From PoT sp049331405 (lineage in GTDB: Bacteria > Planctomycetota > Planctomycetia > Isosphaerales > Isosphaeraceae), in the NCBI RefSeq assembly GCF_049331405.1, contig NZ_CP186274.1:9176001-9240000 (forward strand): 64,000 nucleotides of DNA, read 5' to 3'. Numbering within the stretch: position 1 is the stretch's first letter; each line of letters starts with the position of its first letter. The position numbers and the translations under genes are program-made. Of the stretch, positions 1 to 10,700 are shown in pieces. The notes beneath the pieces were generated by a model, which saw only the letters and a list, made by a program, of their open reading frames with translations, ran no database searches and was not told where the DNA came from.

Positions 1-169
1 TAGGAGATGGAATTCCGGCTCTTGACCGCTCCCGGGAGGAGGAAACCCTACCCAATATCAGGGGGACGGACATCCTGGCGGAAATTGGTCGCGATCTCGG
101 GCTCGAATCCAAGGCGTGAAAGCCCCATTCGATCAATGAGTGTCAACATTTTCACATCAATGATCTCGA

Positions 170-694
170 TCAGGATTCGGGCCCGGAAGCCTTGCGTCGG
201 AGGAGGAATGAGCCTTCGAGCCGCTCCACCGCGCCGGGATTGGCCGAGATCCACCAGCGGCCCTCGATCTCGCCGCCGTCGGGGGTGAGCCGGCCGCTGT
301 AGTGGACGACGTGGTTTTCGTACGCGTCGCCGACGACCTCATCGCCCACCCGGAAGCCCCCGAAGCAACTCCCCTGATACGACTTGTCGAAGTAGACCCA
401 GTTCCCGTTGATGGTGCCGGTCAGCGTCGAATCCTTGGGGACCCTGGAGATGACGAAGATGGGACCCGTCGGCCCGTCCGGGAGGATGCTGCGGAGCATG
501 GCGACGACCCGCTCGTCCTCGCCCGGGAACCTCGCGACCTCGGCGAGCGGCAACTCGTGCTCGGGCTCGTCGTCGATCATGCTGCCGTTCAGGATGGTCC
601 CTTCCTGCGCGAACGTGGCCTGGATGGGGTAATGCTGGTCATACTGCCGGTACTCGCCGGCCCAATCGCCGGCCAGGTTGATCTCTCCAGGCAC
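170..694 (-). CDS. Hypothetical protein, about 174 aa
   Basis: I do not recognise a family. The frame reads through about 370 codons, but the part beyond 694 is Arg/Pro-rich and looks like non-coding GC-rich DNA. A GTG at 694 gives a plausible start, beginning VPGEINLAGDWAGEY. The body has short beta-strand-like stretches with Gly/Asp turns (GTINGNWVYFDKSYQGSCFGG, then a GRLTPDGGEIEGRWWI segment), a pattern seen in small beta-barrel proteins that measure an 'increase in response' type of fold; that is only an impression. There is no signal peptide or membrane segment with this start. The start choice is uncertain, and no neighbour suggests a function. Confidence 0.55.
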   Translation of the reverse strand: MPGEINLAGDWAGEYRQYDQHYPIQATFAQEGTILNGSMIDDEPEHELPLAEVARFPGEDERVVAMLRSILPDGPTGPIFVISRVPKDSTLTGTINGNWVYFDKSYQGSCFGGFRVGDEVVGDAYENHVVHYSGRLTPDGGEIEGRWWISANPGAVERLEGSFLLRRKASGPES

Positions 695-2019
695 TTTCGA
701 CCCCCGATACTTCGTTTCATTAAGGCGGAAATATGAGAATTCACCACACACTTTAGCGTTATATTTCGAGCGAGGGAACGGGACAGCTGGCCGCGGCGAT
801 GCCTGCGCGAAGGGGCGTCGGGATTCGACGGGGATGGGATCGCCCGACCCAGGCGGCCGGGATCGGATCGTCTCGGAGGTGCCGGAGCAGCCCCTCGGGG
901 ACGAACCCTGCGATTCCTTCGCGTCGAGACCCGTGCGCAGATGGCCCTCGTTGCCGAGGTGGCCATGACAATATCCGCGTAAGCCTTGCGTCGGAAGTCC
1001 AGTACGCCCGCGATATGGGCGCGACTCAACGCGACCGGGGCCGCTCTCGATGATTCGAGGAAGGCCCCAGGGTGAGAACTGACGCATACGGTAGGACCGA
1101 GACATCCCCCGCGGCGGCAAGACATTATCGAAAGGAGAGTATTCGCGATGCCGGAGCCGTCCGCTACCCCAGGCTCCCCACACCGCCCGAGTCGCCAGCT
1201 CGCGAGCACGAACCCTGTTAAGCGCGAAGGCCATATAGCCGTCCCCCTTGCAGCCCTCATCCCGCCAACACGGTTCGGAGATTGGCGCCAGCCTGATCCT
1301 CATTCGTGGTCCTGATCCGGGCCATCGAGCCTGGAAATCGGGCCTCGATCAGGCAGGCTTCTTTCATAACATCACCTGCAACCAGTGTCAGGACTCGTAA
1401 TGCGTTCCCGAACGCCTGGACCCTCTACGGCGATAGCCCCATGAGGATTCGATAAGCCGAATCGGCCACAACAATTCCAGCCTGATTGCGCTGATAGCCC
1501 AGGATTTCAGCCGGGATCCATGCCGCATCGAGGCTGCGTCAGCTTGATACTGCCCACCCGCCGGCGACGGTTAAACAGGGGGTCACGATGTATCCGGTTC
1601 GCTCCCCCTGCCTGAAACCCGGCGAATTCAGCAACCCATGATCGCAGAACACATGCATTAATTTTCACTCGACCCAGCTCATAAGCTTCGGGTTGCAAGT
1701 GTTACATCATGGGCGGAATAATGCTATCGGCCCCGGTGATATATCTCCCATTCGGGCGGCAGCCGCATCAATGTTCAGTTCCGGCCGCATCCCCGGATCA
1801 AAGTCGAAGGGGGCGGGACGCTCGCGGATGACGGAGTCCCTGCACCCATCTCGCAGCAATTTCCAGAAATTCGGCAAATCCGCTAAAGGCATCGCAACCA
1901 GGAGCCGATGCTAGAAGAGACGCGTTGCCGCCGGCAGGTTTCCCCCCCACGACTTGAGGCCGGGGAGCCCCGACGGGGCGGCACGGTGACCACGGACTTG
2001 GGACTGCCAGCGAGGGGCC
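695..2019. other. Intergenic stretch, nothing convincing
   Basis: About 1.3 kb without a supported gene. All open frames are short or have the Arg/Pro/Ser-rich composition of shadow frames. I saw no RNA gene, repeat or clear promoter. The base composition is a little less GC-rich than in the flanking genes. Confidence 0.5.
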
Positions 2020-3441
2020 ATGTCAGTCATTGCGCGTCATACCACAGCACCGAACCTCCGCGAGGTCCTGGCGGTCGCCGAGCTCTTCGCCGGGGTCTTC
2101 CGCAGGGATGTGCTGAGCTTCTACCCGCAGTCGGTGCTCGAGCCGATCGGCCACGACGGCATCCCGACGTCCGTCCACGGCGGGCCCAACTTCCAGGTGT
2201 TCGAGCCGCCGGGACGCCAGGCGGGGAGCCACCTCGAAGTCGGCATGTTCGGGCTCCGCTACAGCCTGCTCCCGAGGCCGGGGACCCGGTTCTCGACCCA
2301 GGATTTGCGGATGCTCCGCGCCATCGGGGCGGTCCTGAGCCTGCGTTATCACCACCTCTTCCAGGTGGCCCACTTCTCCAGGATTGAGCTCTTCCGAGGC
2401 GGCTCCGAGGACCACTACGTCGCCGCCTTCGTCGAGCCCCAGGCCTATGCGCCAGCGACGGCCAAGCTGAGCCGGATCGCCTCGACGATCCTCACCCTGC
2501 GCACGGCCGCGCTGTCGACGTACGAGAACCGGCGGGTCTCGACCGGGGCGCTGCTGATCGGCCCGGGGGAGGTCCCGGCGGTCGCGCCCGAGGAGGCGCC
2601 GCCGGATGCCCTCGACTACGTGGCCGAGCTGACGAGCCTCAAGAGCATCCACCGGCTCTGCGACGGCAGCCGCACGCTCTTCCTCGTCGACGGCGAGGGG
2701 AAGCTCGCCGACATCGTCGACATCGAGCGATGGGCGTCCGAGGTCGAGGTCGGCGAGGCCCCCGAGGTCCCCTGTCCCCGGGTCTACGCCTCACACGCGA
2801 GGGCGACTCGCATCGGCGGGCACGTCTGCCTCGTCCTGAGCCCGAACCAGGAGATCAAGCTTTTCGCCGGGGGACTCCAGTCGTTCGTCTTCGCGCACGG
2901 GCGCTGGCGGATCCTCGACCCCGCCGCGAAGTTCGCGGTCTGGGAGGCGGCCACGGCCAACGCCCGGCTCGCCAGGGTCCTCTTCCAGACGGCCCTCGAC
3001 CTCGCCGAGAGCCGCCACGGCGGCCTCCTCGTCGTCGTCAACGACCCCGAGCAGGCGGTCGACCGCCTCATCGCCCGCCACGACATGCTCGAGACCGAGG
3101 CCCCCGAAGGGCCGACCCGGGAGCTCTCCCTGGGCGATCCGCTGGCCAACCGGGCGCTCCACTACCTGGCGAGGAACCGCAACGCCACCGACATGGCCCC
3201 CGCCGTCCTGGAGTCGCTCGCCGGGCTCGACGGTGCGCTCGCGACCGATCGGTCGGGGAGGCTCCTCGCCTTCGGGGCGATCCTGCGGCATAGCGCCTCG
3301 GGCATGCCCAACCCGATCACCGCCGAGGGGGCTCGGACCACGGCCGCCCTCGTCGCGAGCCGGTTCGGCCCGGTCCTCAAGGTCAGCGAGGACGGCATCA
3401 TCTCCTGCTTCCTCAACGGCTCGCGCGTCTGGGACCTCTGA
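2020..3441 (+). CDS. DisA-type nucleotide-binding (diadenylate cyclase-like) domain protein
   Basis: 473 aa. The C-terminal part resembles the DAC/DisA_N domain that makes c-di-AMP from ATP: a DGA motif at about residues 404-406 is followed by a strand/Gly pattern (LLAFGAIL), then GARTTAALVASR at about 437-448 and the closing KVSEDGIISCF strand. In active diadenylate cyclases the second motif is RHR; here the equivalent tripeptide is RTT, so catalysis is doubtful. The N-terminal 250 residues are not recognisable to me. There is no signal peptide, so it should act in the cytosol. It converges on the kinase-TPR gene, with a gap of only 22 bp. The ATG start is chosen because the coding pattern begins there. 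The function could be c-di-AMP synthesis or nucleotide sensing; I favour a divergent or degenerate member. Confidence 0.75.
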   Translation: MSVIARHTTAPNLREVLAVAELFAGVFRRDVLSFYPQSVLEPIGHDGIPTSVHGGPNFQVFEPPGRQAGSHLEVGMFGLRYSLLPRPGTRFSTQDLRMLRAIGAVLSLRYHHLFQVAHFSRIELFRGGSEDHYVAAFVEPQAYAPATAKLSRIASTILTLRTAALSTYENRRVSTGALLIGPGEVPAVAPEEAPPDALDYVAELTSLKSIHRLCDGSRTLFLVDGEGKLADIVDIERWASEVEVGEAPEVPCPRVYASHARATRIGGHVCLVLSPNQEIKLFAGGLQSFVFAHGRWRILDPAAKFAVWEAATANARLARVLFQTALDLAESRHGGLLVVVNDPEQAVDRLIARHDMLETEAPEGPTRELSLGDPLANRALHYLARNRNATDMAPAVLESLAGLDGALATDRSGRLLAFGAILRHSASGMPNPITAEGARTTAALVASRFGPVLKVSEDGIISCFLNGSRVWDL

Positions 3442-3463
3442 CGCGAAGTCGAGGATTGGGAGG

Positions 3464-6361
3464 CTACTTCGCCGAGGGGTTCGGCTCCGTCGCGATCAGG
3501 GTTTCGGCCTCGCGGCGGAGCGAGTGGATGATCCAGCCGTCCTGGTCCCCCAGGTTCGAAGGCCCCCAGTCGTAGGAGGCGACGGCCTCGGCGAGCGTCT
3601 TCCTCGCCTCGTCTGCCTGGCCGCTCCTCTGCAAGGCCATGGCGACGACGAGCCGAGGGGCGGGGCCGAGGGCGATCGCGGCGTCGCCCCGCATCGTGGC
3701 GATGGCCCCGGCGTGATCGTCCTGGCGGTACTGCGACAGCCCTTTGACGAACTGGAAGAACGGGAAAAAGGAGTGGACCTTCGATCGCTCGAGGTCCCCG
3801 GCGCGGGCGGCCAGGGCGACGATCCGGCGCAGCTCCTCCCCCGACGCCGGCTTGAGCAGGCAGGCCCGGCCGGTCCGCTCCGCGATGATCGGATCCTTAA
3901 CCTCGCCGAACCTGGCGAGCAGGTCCCGCCGGGCCCCGAGGTATTCCTCTTCGAGCCCGAGGTAGAGGCACAACTCGGCGTAACCGTACCAGGCCTGGTG
4001 GTCCGTCGGGCCGGTCTCGAGCAGCCTGGCCCAGGCCGATCGCGCCTCCTCCATCCGGCGTTGCCGGACGAAGAACTCCCGGAGTTCCTGCAGGGCCTCC
4101 CGATCCTTCGGGCCGACGTCCAGGGCCTTTCGGTACTGGACCAATGCCTCCTCATACCGACCTTCCATGTCGAGGCACCTGCCGTAATAGAGGAAGGTCC
4201 GCACCGACCTGGAATCGAGCCGGATGGCGACCCGGAATTGCTCGAGCGCCTCGGCGTGATGCCCGCCGTTCCAGAGGCCGACGGCGAGGTTGAACTGCGA
4301 GGCGCCGATGCCCGGGTCGATCGCGATCGACTTGCGGAATTGATCGATCGCCTCCTCATTGCGGGCGCAGCCCGTCAGCGCGATGCCGAGGTTGTTGTGG
4401 ACGATCGCCACCCCCGGCCGGAGCGCCTGGGCCGCCTGGAGATAGCCGACCGCCTCCGGCGACTTCTTCACGGAATGCAGGACATTGCCCAGCCTGAAGT
4501 TGACCCAGAAGTCGTCCGGGTGGAGCAGGTGGAGGTGACGGAGGAAGGCGATCTTCAGCATGGCATCGTCCTTCGAACGCAGCTCGGCCGCGAGGAGCAG
4601 GGGGACCGACTGCTCCGGGAACGGGGCATTCTCGATCAGGCGGAAGAGGGCCGCCCGATCCTTCCAGGCCGCCGGATCCCGCACGCGATCGCGCCAACCC
4701 GACCGGTCGCCGTCGGCACGCTTCGCCACGTCTTTGACCCATCGCAGTCGTCCCGGCTCGGTGACGCAGCTCGACCAATAGTCGAGGGCGGCCAGCAGGG
4801 CCCCCTCGACGTCGGATGCCTTGATTCTCGCGGCGACGATCTCGGGGCTCTCGCCGACCTCGCCGATCCCGGCCTCGCGGAAGGCCCTGCCATACTCGAC
4901 GTCGGATCGGGCGAAGTCGAGCACGCCGTCGCCGTTGGAGTAGCCGGTCATGCGGACGCCGTCGAGCCTGGCCAGGAGGTCGAGATCGCGGGCCCCTCGC
5001 GCCATCCGGGCCTGGATCTCGCGGGAGCCGAGATGGTTCAGCCGGGCCTTCGCCCGCCCGAGCGCGGCCGTCGCCCCGGCCCAGGACGACTTCCGCAAGA
5101 GCGCGGCCATCTCCTTCAGATCATCGTCGGCGGCCTTGAGCGTGGCCTTTTGCTCGACCTCGATCCGTCGCGAGGTGGCCGAGCGTTCGGCGATCAGCCA
5201 GAGCATGCCCCCGAGCGCGGCCGTCGCGAGCAGGGAGCCGCCGAGGATCGATCCCGACAGCACCGGCCTGCGGGCGATCCGCCGGGCCAGACGCCCCGCG
5301 CGGCCCTCGGGCCTCGCGGCGATGGCCTCGCCCCGCAGGAAGCGGTCGAGGTCCTCGCGGAGGGCCAGGGCCGACTCATAGCGGAGCCTCGGCTCCTTGA
5401 ACAGGCACTTGAGGCAGATGGTCTCGAGGTCGCGGGGGACCCTCGGCTGGAGCGTCGACGGGGGGACGACCTCTCGGTTGAGCACATGATGGATCGTCTC
5501 GGCCGACGAGGCCCCCTGGAACGGCGGGACGCCCGCGAGCGACTCGTAGAGGATCGCCCCGAGCGAATAAACGTCGGCGGAAGTGCCGACCTCGTACCGA
5601 CGGCTCGCTGCCAGTTCCGGGGCCATGTAGCTCGGGGTCCCGATCGCCGCCCCGGTGTGCGTGAGGCCGGCGTCGTCGTCCATCCGTCTCGCCAGGCCGA
5701 AGTCGCCGATCTTGGGGACGCCCCCCGAGGTCAGCAGCACGTTGGAAGGCTTCAGGTCGCGATGGATGATCCCGTCGAGGTGGGCGGCGTGCATCGCCCC
5801 CGCCAGCGTGGAAACCAGGGCGGCGGCCTCGCGAGGGGGCTGCGGGGCCCCGTCGAGCTTCCTCGCCAGGTTCCCCCCCTCGACATACTCCATGGTGAAG
5901 TAGGGGCGGCCGTCGGAGTCGCCGACGTCGTGGATCTGCACGATGTTGGGGTGCCGGAGGCGCGCGACCGTCTCCGCCTCGCGCTGGAAGCGTTCGCGCT
6001 CGAGCGGCCCGGCGAAGGCCCCGGCGATCGCCATTTTGAGGGCCACGACCCGCTTGAGCCCGAGGTGCCGCACCCGGAAGACGAGCCCCATGCCGCCTCG
6101 GCCGATGAGTTCCTCCACCTCGTAGCCGTCGATCCTCGGCAGCGAGGCTTCGGGCCTCGGCGACGTCGGCTGGGCATCGGTCGACCCATCCGGCAGGGAC
6201 GGGAACATCGCGTCGAGCCGGTCCCGGACCCGTCGGAGCCGCTGCCAGCGCTCGCGAACGACGGGCAGCAGTTCGGGACACGCGCGGCAAACCGCCTCGG
6301 GCGTGCTCTGCGTCTCGAGCAGCTCGTCGAGCAGCGGCTGCACACGCGAGTCGATGGTCAT
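3464..6361 (-). CDS. Membrane-anchored Ser/Thr protein kinase with TPR repeats
   Basis: 965 aa. The kinase domain spans about residues 80-345 and has every Hanks element: glycine loop GRGGMG (87-92), VALK lysine (about 109), HRDLKPSN catalytic loop (200-207), DFG (220-222) and APE (247-249). A single hydrophobic segment follows at about 365-385 (SILGGSLLATAALGGMLWLI). The C-terminal 500 residues hold tandem TPR units (for example the VGYLQAAQALRPG, AIDQFRKSIAIDPG and ALVQYRKALDVGP helices). The kinase is therefore cytosolic and the TPR part lies across the membrane or beside it; the usual planctomycete arrangement puts it outside. It is probably a signalling kinase sensing an unknown partner through the TPRs. 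All catalytic residues are present, so activity is expected. It converges on the DisA-like gene. Confidence 0.93.
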   Translation of the reverse strand: MTIDSRVQPLLDELLETQSTPEAVCRACPELLPVVRERWQRLRRVRDRLDAMFPSLPDGSTDAQPTSPRPEASLPRIDGYEVEELIGRGGMGLVFRVRHLGLKRVVALKMAIAGAFAGPLERERFQREAETVARLRHPNIVQIHDVGDSDGRPYFTMEYVEGGNLARKLDGAPQPPREAAALVSTLAGAMHAAHLDGIIHRDLKPSNVLLTSGGVPKIGDFGLARRMDDDAGLTHTGAAIGTPSYMAPELAASRRYEVGTSADVYSLGAILYESLAGVPPFQGASSAETIHHVLNREVVPPSTLQPRVPRDLETICLKCLFKEPRLRYESALALREDLDRFLRGEAIAARPEGRAGRLARRIARRPVLSGSILGGSLLATAALGGMLWLIAERSATSRRIEVEQKATLKAADDDLKEMAALLRKSSWAGATAALGRAKARLNHLGSREIQARMARGARDLDLLARLDGVRMTGYSNGDGVLDFARSDVEYGRAFREAGIGEVGESPEIVAARIKASDVEGALLAALDYWSSCVTEPGRLRWVKDVAKRADGDRSGWRDRVRDPAAWKDRAALFRLIENAPFPEQSVPLLLAAELRSKDDAMLKIAFLRHLHLLHPDDFWVNFRLGNVLHSVKKSPEAVGYLQAAQALRPGVAIVHNNLGIALTGCARNEEAIDQFRKSIAIDPGIGASQFNLAVGLWNGGHHAEALEQFRVAIRLDSRSVRTFLYYGRCLDMEGRYEEALVQYRKALDVGPKDREALQELREFFVRQRRMEEARSAWARLLETGPTDHQAWYGYAELCLYLGLEEEYLGARRDLLARFGEVKDPIIAERTGRACLLKPASGEELRRIVALAARAGDLERSKVHSFFPFFQFVKGLSQYRQDDHAGAIATMRGDAAIALGPAPRLVVAMALQRSGQADEARKTLAEAVASYDWGPSNLGDQDGWIIHSLRREAETLIATEPNPSAK

Positions 6362-7063
6362 GGCAGAGTTCTCAGGTTGTCACCCGCGTAGGGCCCTCGC
6401 CCTCACGTTCCGGCGTGCGTCCATGCTATGCCCAATGCACACCCCTGAAAAGGCGGTTCGACGGTGACGAGGCTTCGCATCGTCACTTTTCCGCGTCGAA
6501 TTCGAGCATTACCGCCGAAGGTTCCATGCATATCCTTACGATTATACGATTCGAGGGTCCTTCACCCGAACCTCGGATCGGGTGCGAGCCGCGGTGGAAC
6601 CGAACGCGACGGCATCGGCCTTGTTCCCGGATCTGACGGTTGGTGCCCACCGCGGGGATCCCGGATTCTCCCTAATCCCGATCAAGGACTCGAATCTGGG
6701 CGCAAACATGGAGTTCACCAGCCCGGGCGAGTGAACGTATCGCGGCGCATACGCACATCTCGGCATGGGCGATGACATCCGGCCGGGGCTTCGGGCATGC
6801 CATAACGGATTCCGACGCCTCAGCTTGAATGCCCCGACGCGTGCGTCTCGTCGCGACCGTACGGGCCTGCCTGCCCCTTTGCATCCCGAAAAACAAGGCG
6901 TTCAAGGCCCAGAACTTGCTGAAGTGTTGGTTTGGCCCGCGTCGTCTTCGACCGGGTGCGGCCGCTATCCCTCGAATGCGTCGGCCTGCCCCTGTCAGGG
7001 GCGCGGCGTTCGGGGCGATGGGCTGTGGTCGACCTCCCACCAATCCATTGAGGTATCTCCGTG
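6362..7063. other. Intergenic region between divergent genes
   Basis: About 700 bases between the kinase start and the copper-protein start. Only short frames with shadow-like composition are present. It should carry the promoters of both flanking genes, but I could not single out a convincing one. A GAGG at 7050-7053 is the likely ribosome binding site of the downstream gene. Confidence 0.45.
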
Positions 7064-7531
7064 ATGGACCGACGTAACATGCTGGGCGTCATGGGCGCAA
7101 GCGCCCTGGGGTTTTCGGCCCTCTCCGCGACGGCCGGCGAGAAATGCGAAGAGTCGTGTTGCACCCTCGACAAGGCCCATGAAGAGTGCCTGAAAGCCTG
7201 CGCCGACTGCGCCAAGAGTTGCGACATGGGCTTCCACCACTGCCTCGCCGCCCTCGCCGAAGGCAAGAAGGAGCACGCCAAGGCCCTCCAGCTCTTCTCC
7301 GACTGCGCGGCCTTCTGCGGCCTCTCGGCCTGCATGATCGCCAAGCACAGCCCCCTGATGACGAACTCGTGCCACGCCTGCGCCGAGTCGTGCAAGACCA
7401 CGGCCGCCGAGATCGAGAAGCACAACTCCGAGCCGATGAAGGCCGTCGCCAAGAAGCTCCGCGAGTGCGAGGCCTCCTGCCGCACGATGGTCGCCAATAT
7501 GAAGAACTCCTCCGGCATCCACGCGAACTGA
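7064..7531 (+). CDS. Cys-rich four-helix-bundle copper storage-type protein (Csp family)
   Basis: 155 aa, with 16 cysteines spread along amphipathic helices in CxxxC and CxxC spacings (CLKACADCAKSC, CHACAESC, CEASC). This is the pattern of Csp1/Csp3 copper-storage proteins, where cysteines line the inside of a four-helix bundle and bind many Cu(I) ions. The N-terminus DRRNMLGVMGASALGFSALSA resembles a twin-arginine signal, so it is probably an exported, Csp1-like form; the export route is inferred. The ATG at 7064 is preferred over a GTG one codon earlier. It lies 240 bp upstream of, and in the same orientation as, the ECF-thioredoxin fusion, which may mean shared control. I am confident of the family; the metal is by analogy. 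Confidence 0.85.
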   Translation: MDRRNMLGVMGASALGFSALSATAGEKCEESCCTLDKAHEECLKACADCAKSCDMGFHHCLAALAEGKKEHAKALQLFSDCAAFCGLSACMIAKHSPLMTNSCHACAESCKTTAAEIEKHNSEPMKAVAKKLRECEASCRTMVANMKNSSGIHAN

Positions 7532-7774
7532 CCTTCGCCGAAGCCAGGCCTGAGAACCGACGAACGACACGCATTGCATCGAAACGCCGAACGAACCCCG
7601 GAAGCCCCGAGCTGCCCTCCGACTTGACGCGGGGGACCGCCCGAGGCTTCTGTTCATTTCCGCCCTCTTCCGCACCCCTCTCATCGCCCTGTTTGATCCC
7701 CCGGAATTTCCTTGGGGAATAGCCAACGCGGCTCGTGTCACTACACTGGGACACGTCAATCAGGAGCCGTTGCG

Positions 7775-10700
7775 ATGACAGGACGACCGCTCGACGCCAA
7801 CACGACAACATACGGGCCGATCCAGACCCTCTACGCCGCGGGCACGCTCGGGAACCAGCCCGACGGGTTCCTGCTCGAGAGGTTCCTGACCGCCCCCGCC
7901 GCGATCGCCCAGGATTGCTTCGCCGTCCTGGTCGAGCGCCACGGGCCGATGGTCTATCGGGCCTGCCGTCAGGTCCTCGGCAACGACCACGACGCCCAGG
8001 ATGCCTTCCAGGCCACCTTCCTCGTCCTGGCCCGGCAGGCCTCATCGGTTCGTAAGCGCGACTCCCTGGGAAGCTGGCTCTACGGCATCGCCCTCCGGAT
8101 CGCCTGGCGAGCCAGGGCAAACCGCATCCGCCACCAGAACCTCGAGCGCCGCGTCGCCTCTCGAACCAGCGAGGCCGAACCTTTTGCCGAAGCCTCCGAG
8201 CCCGGCTGGCCCGAGCTCCACGAGGAGGTGGACCGCCTCCCCCGCAAGTTCCGCGACGCCGTCGTCCTCTGCTACCTCGAAGGCCTCACCACCGAGGCCG
8301 CATCAAGGCGCCTCGGCTGCCCGCAGGGGACGGTCCTCTCTCGCCTCTCGAGGGCTCGTACTCGCCTCAAGGCCCGACTCTCTGAGCGCGGCCTGACGAT
8401 CCCGGCCGGCTTCGCTGCTGGGGGCCATATTTGCGACCTTTCAGGAACCTTGCCCCTCGACGGGGCGGCCCGGACGTTGGCCCGAACGGCTGTGCAGATC
8501 CTCGAAGGCGACGCCGCCATCGAGACGGGGTCGTTGATGGTCAAGACGCTGACGGATGGAATGCTCAAAATCATACTCCGCACAAAAATAGCACGACTCA
8601 CGGCATCCGTCCTGGGTGTTGGTTTGCTGATTGCCGGCATCGGACTGTTCGTCCACGCGACGACCGCAGCCCCGCCGGGCGATCTGCAACAGACGCCGCC
8701 CCCGAAGAAAACAGTCGTCGCACCAGGGAAGCCGGCGGTTCGCGAGAAGGCTGGCGCGGAAGGGGCGGGCTCGCTGATCGTCCGAGCGGCCAACATCAAC
8801 GGCGAACAATTGGGTGATGCGTTCATGGGCCTGGCCGCCATCGATACGGATACGGCCAAGTGGCGGACGATACATCGAGGCAAGTCATTCGGTCGGCTGT
8901 CGCCCGATGGCCGCTATCTCCTCTCTGCACCGATCGATGCAAGGCAAGCCGAAAGTCTCGGGATGGGAGTCTGGATTCACGACCTGCAGGGCAAAGAGGC
9001 CCCTCGGCGCATTTTCAACCGATACGGAGAACCGTACTGGTCGCACGACGGCCGAAAGGTCGTCATCGCATTGTTCATCGGCGAGAATACGTATGAGAAT
9101 TGGATTGTGGACGCCGACGGCACGCACGGGATCAAGTTACCGATTCCCGAGACCGACTTCGTCCTCGACTGCTCTCGCGACGGGACCTGGCTGGCAACCC
9201 GGACCCTGGCCTCCAACGTCCCGTACCGAGGTCGCCATACACTCGTCCATCCCGATGGTACGTCTTCGCGGCGACTGATCGAAGGTTCGACCAAGACTCC
9301 CTACTTCCTCACATCGCGATTCTCTCCGGATGGTCGCAGCATCGCCTGCGTTGATTTCGGGACTGAAGTGAAGGCGAGGAAACCCCGCGTCTACGTTGAG
9401 GATCTCAACGGGCAGGCCCATCGCGACCTGTCCTTGGACCTCGAGGAAGGCAGCTCGGTGGATGTGACCTGGTCACCCGACGCTTCTCGACTCGCCCTAG
9501 CCGTCATGGACCACAAAACCAGAACTTCTCGTATCGCCATCGTGAACCGAGACGGCACCGGTTTCCGCAGGCTCCCGTTGCCGGAGGGGGAATGGAACCT
9601 CTTCGTCCTCGACTGGACATTTCATCCTCCAGCCCGCCCGCTCAGCGACAAGATTCTGGATATTCCCGTGAGCCCCGATACCGCATCACCCGCCGGCCGC
9701 TACCTCGCGTTACGTAAGGCGGAGGAGGCGGAAGCGAAAGCCGCCGATGACGCGACGAACCGTCGCGATGCCGGGGACAAGACACAGGTTGATGACTCCA
9801 AGGTGCATGAAGATCGGCTGCTGAAGTTCTCCACCCGATTCCTCGAACTGGCCGAGGCGGCACCCGACGATCCCGCCGCCTTCAGGGCTCTGATCTGGAT
9901 CGCCCAGAGGTGCTGGATAGGACCGGCATATGTTCGGGCGATCAATCTCCTGGCCGAGAAGTACGCCGATCAGACCGAGACCGCCCGCGTCGCGCTGATG
10001 CACTCACGCTCGATCTTCCCGGAGGACGAGAAGCTATTCCTCGCCATCCTCGCGGCGAATGCCCGCCCACGCATCCAGGCCGAGACATCCCTGGCGTTCG
10101 GCAGGTATCTCAAGCACCGAGCCGATCGGATCCGCGAGGCCCGAGCCTGCCCCGAGTGGGCCAGTTCGATGACACGCCTCCACCTCGACGGCGGCACGGC
10201 CCCACAGGTCGCCGCGGGTTTCTTCCAGGGAGATCCCGAAGACCTCTCCAAGCAAGCCACCGCCCAGTTCGAACGGGTCATCCGCGACTATTCTGATGCC
10301 CCCGGCCCGGAGAAGACTCTGGCCGAATCGGCCCGAGCCGAGTTGCACGAGCTTCGCGATCTCGCGGTCGGCAAGCCGGCGCCCGAGATCCAGGGCCAGG
10401 ACCTCGATGGGAAGCCACTCAGGCTCGTCCAGTTCAAGGGGAAGGCCATCGTCCTCATCTTCTGGACCGACTGGTGCGGCTCGTATTCGGGGGCTTTGCC
10501 CGATCGGGCCGCCCTGGAGGCTTTGATGCGAGACCGCCCCATCGCGGTCCTGGGCATCAACTGTGACGCGAGCCGGGAAGTGGCGAAAGAGCACCGTGAC
10601 AAAGATCATGTGTCCTGGCCTTCCTGGTTCGACGGCGGCGGGAACTTCAAGGACCTCGGACCCATCGCCCGAGAGTTCAACATCGACACATTCCCTTTGA

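Noticed and set aside
3233..6391. Open frame of over 1,000 codons on the + strand
   Set aside because: It is the antisense shadow of the kinase-TPR gene; it is Arg/Gly/Pro-rich with no motifs. GC-rich third positions keep the opposite strand open.
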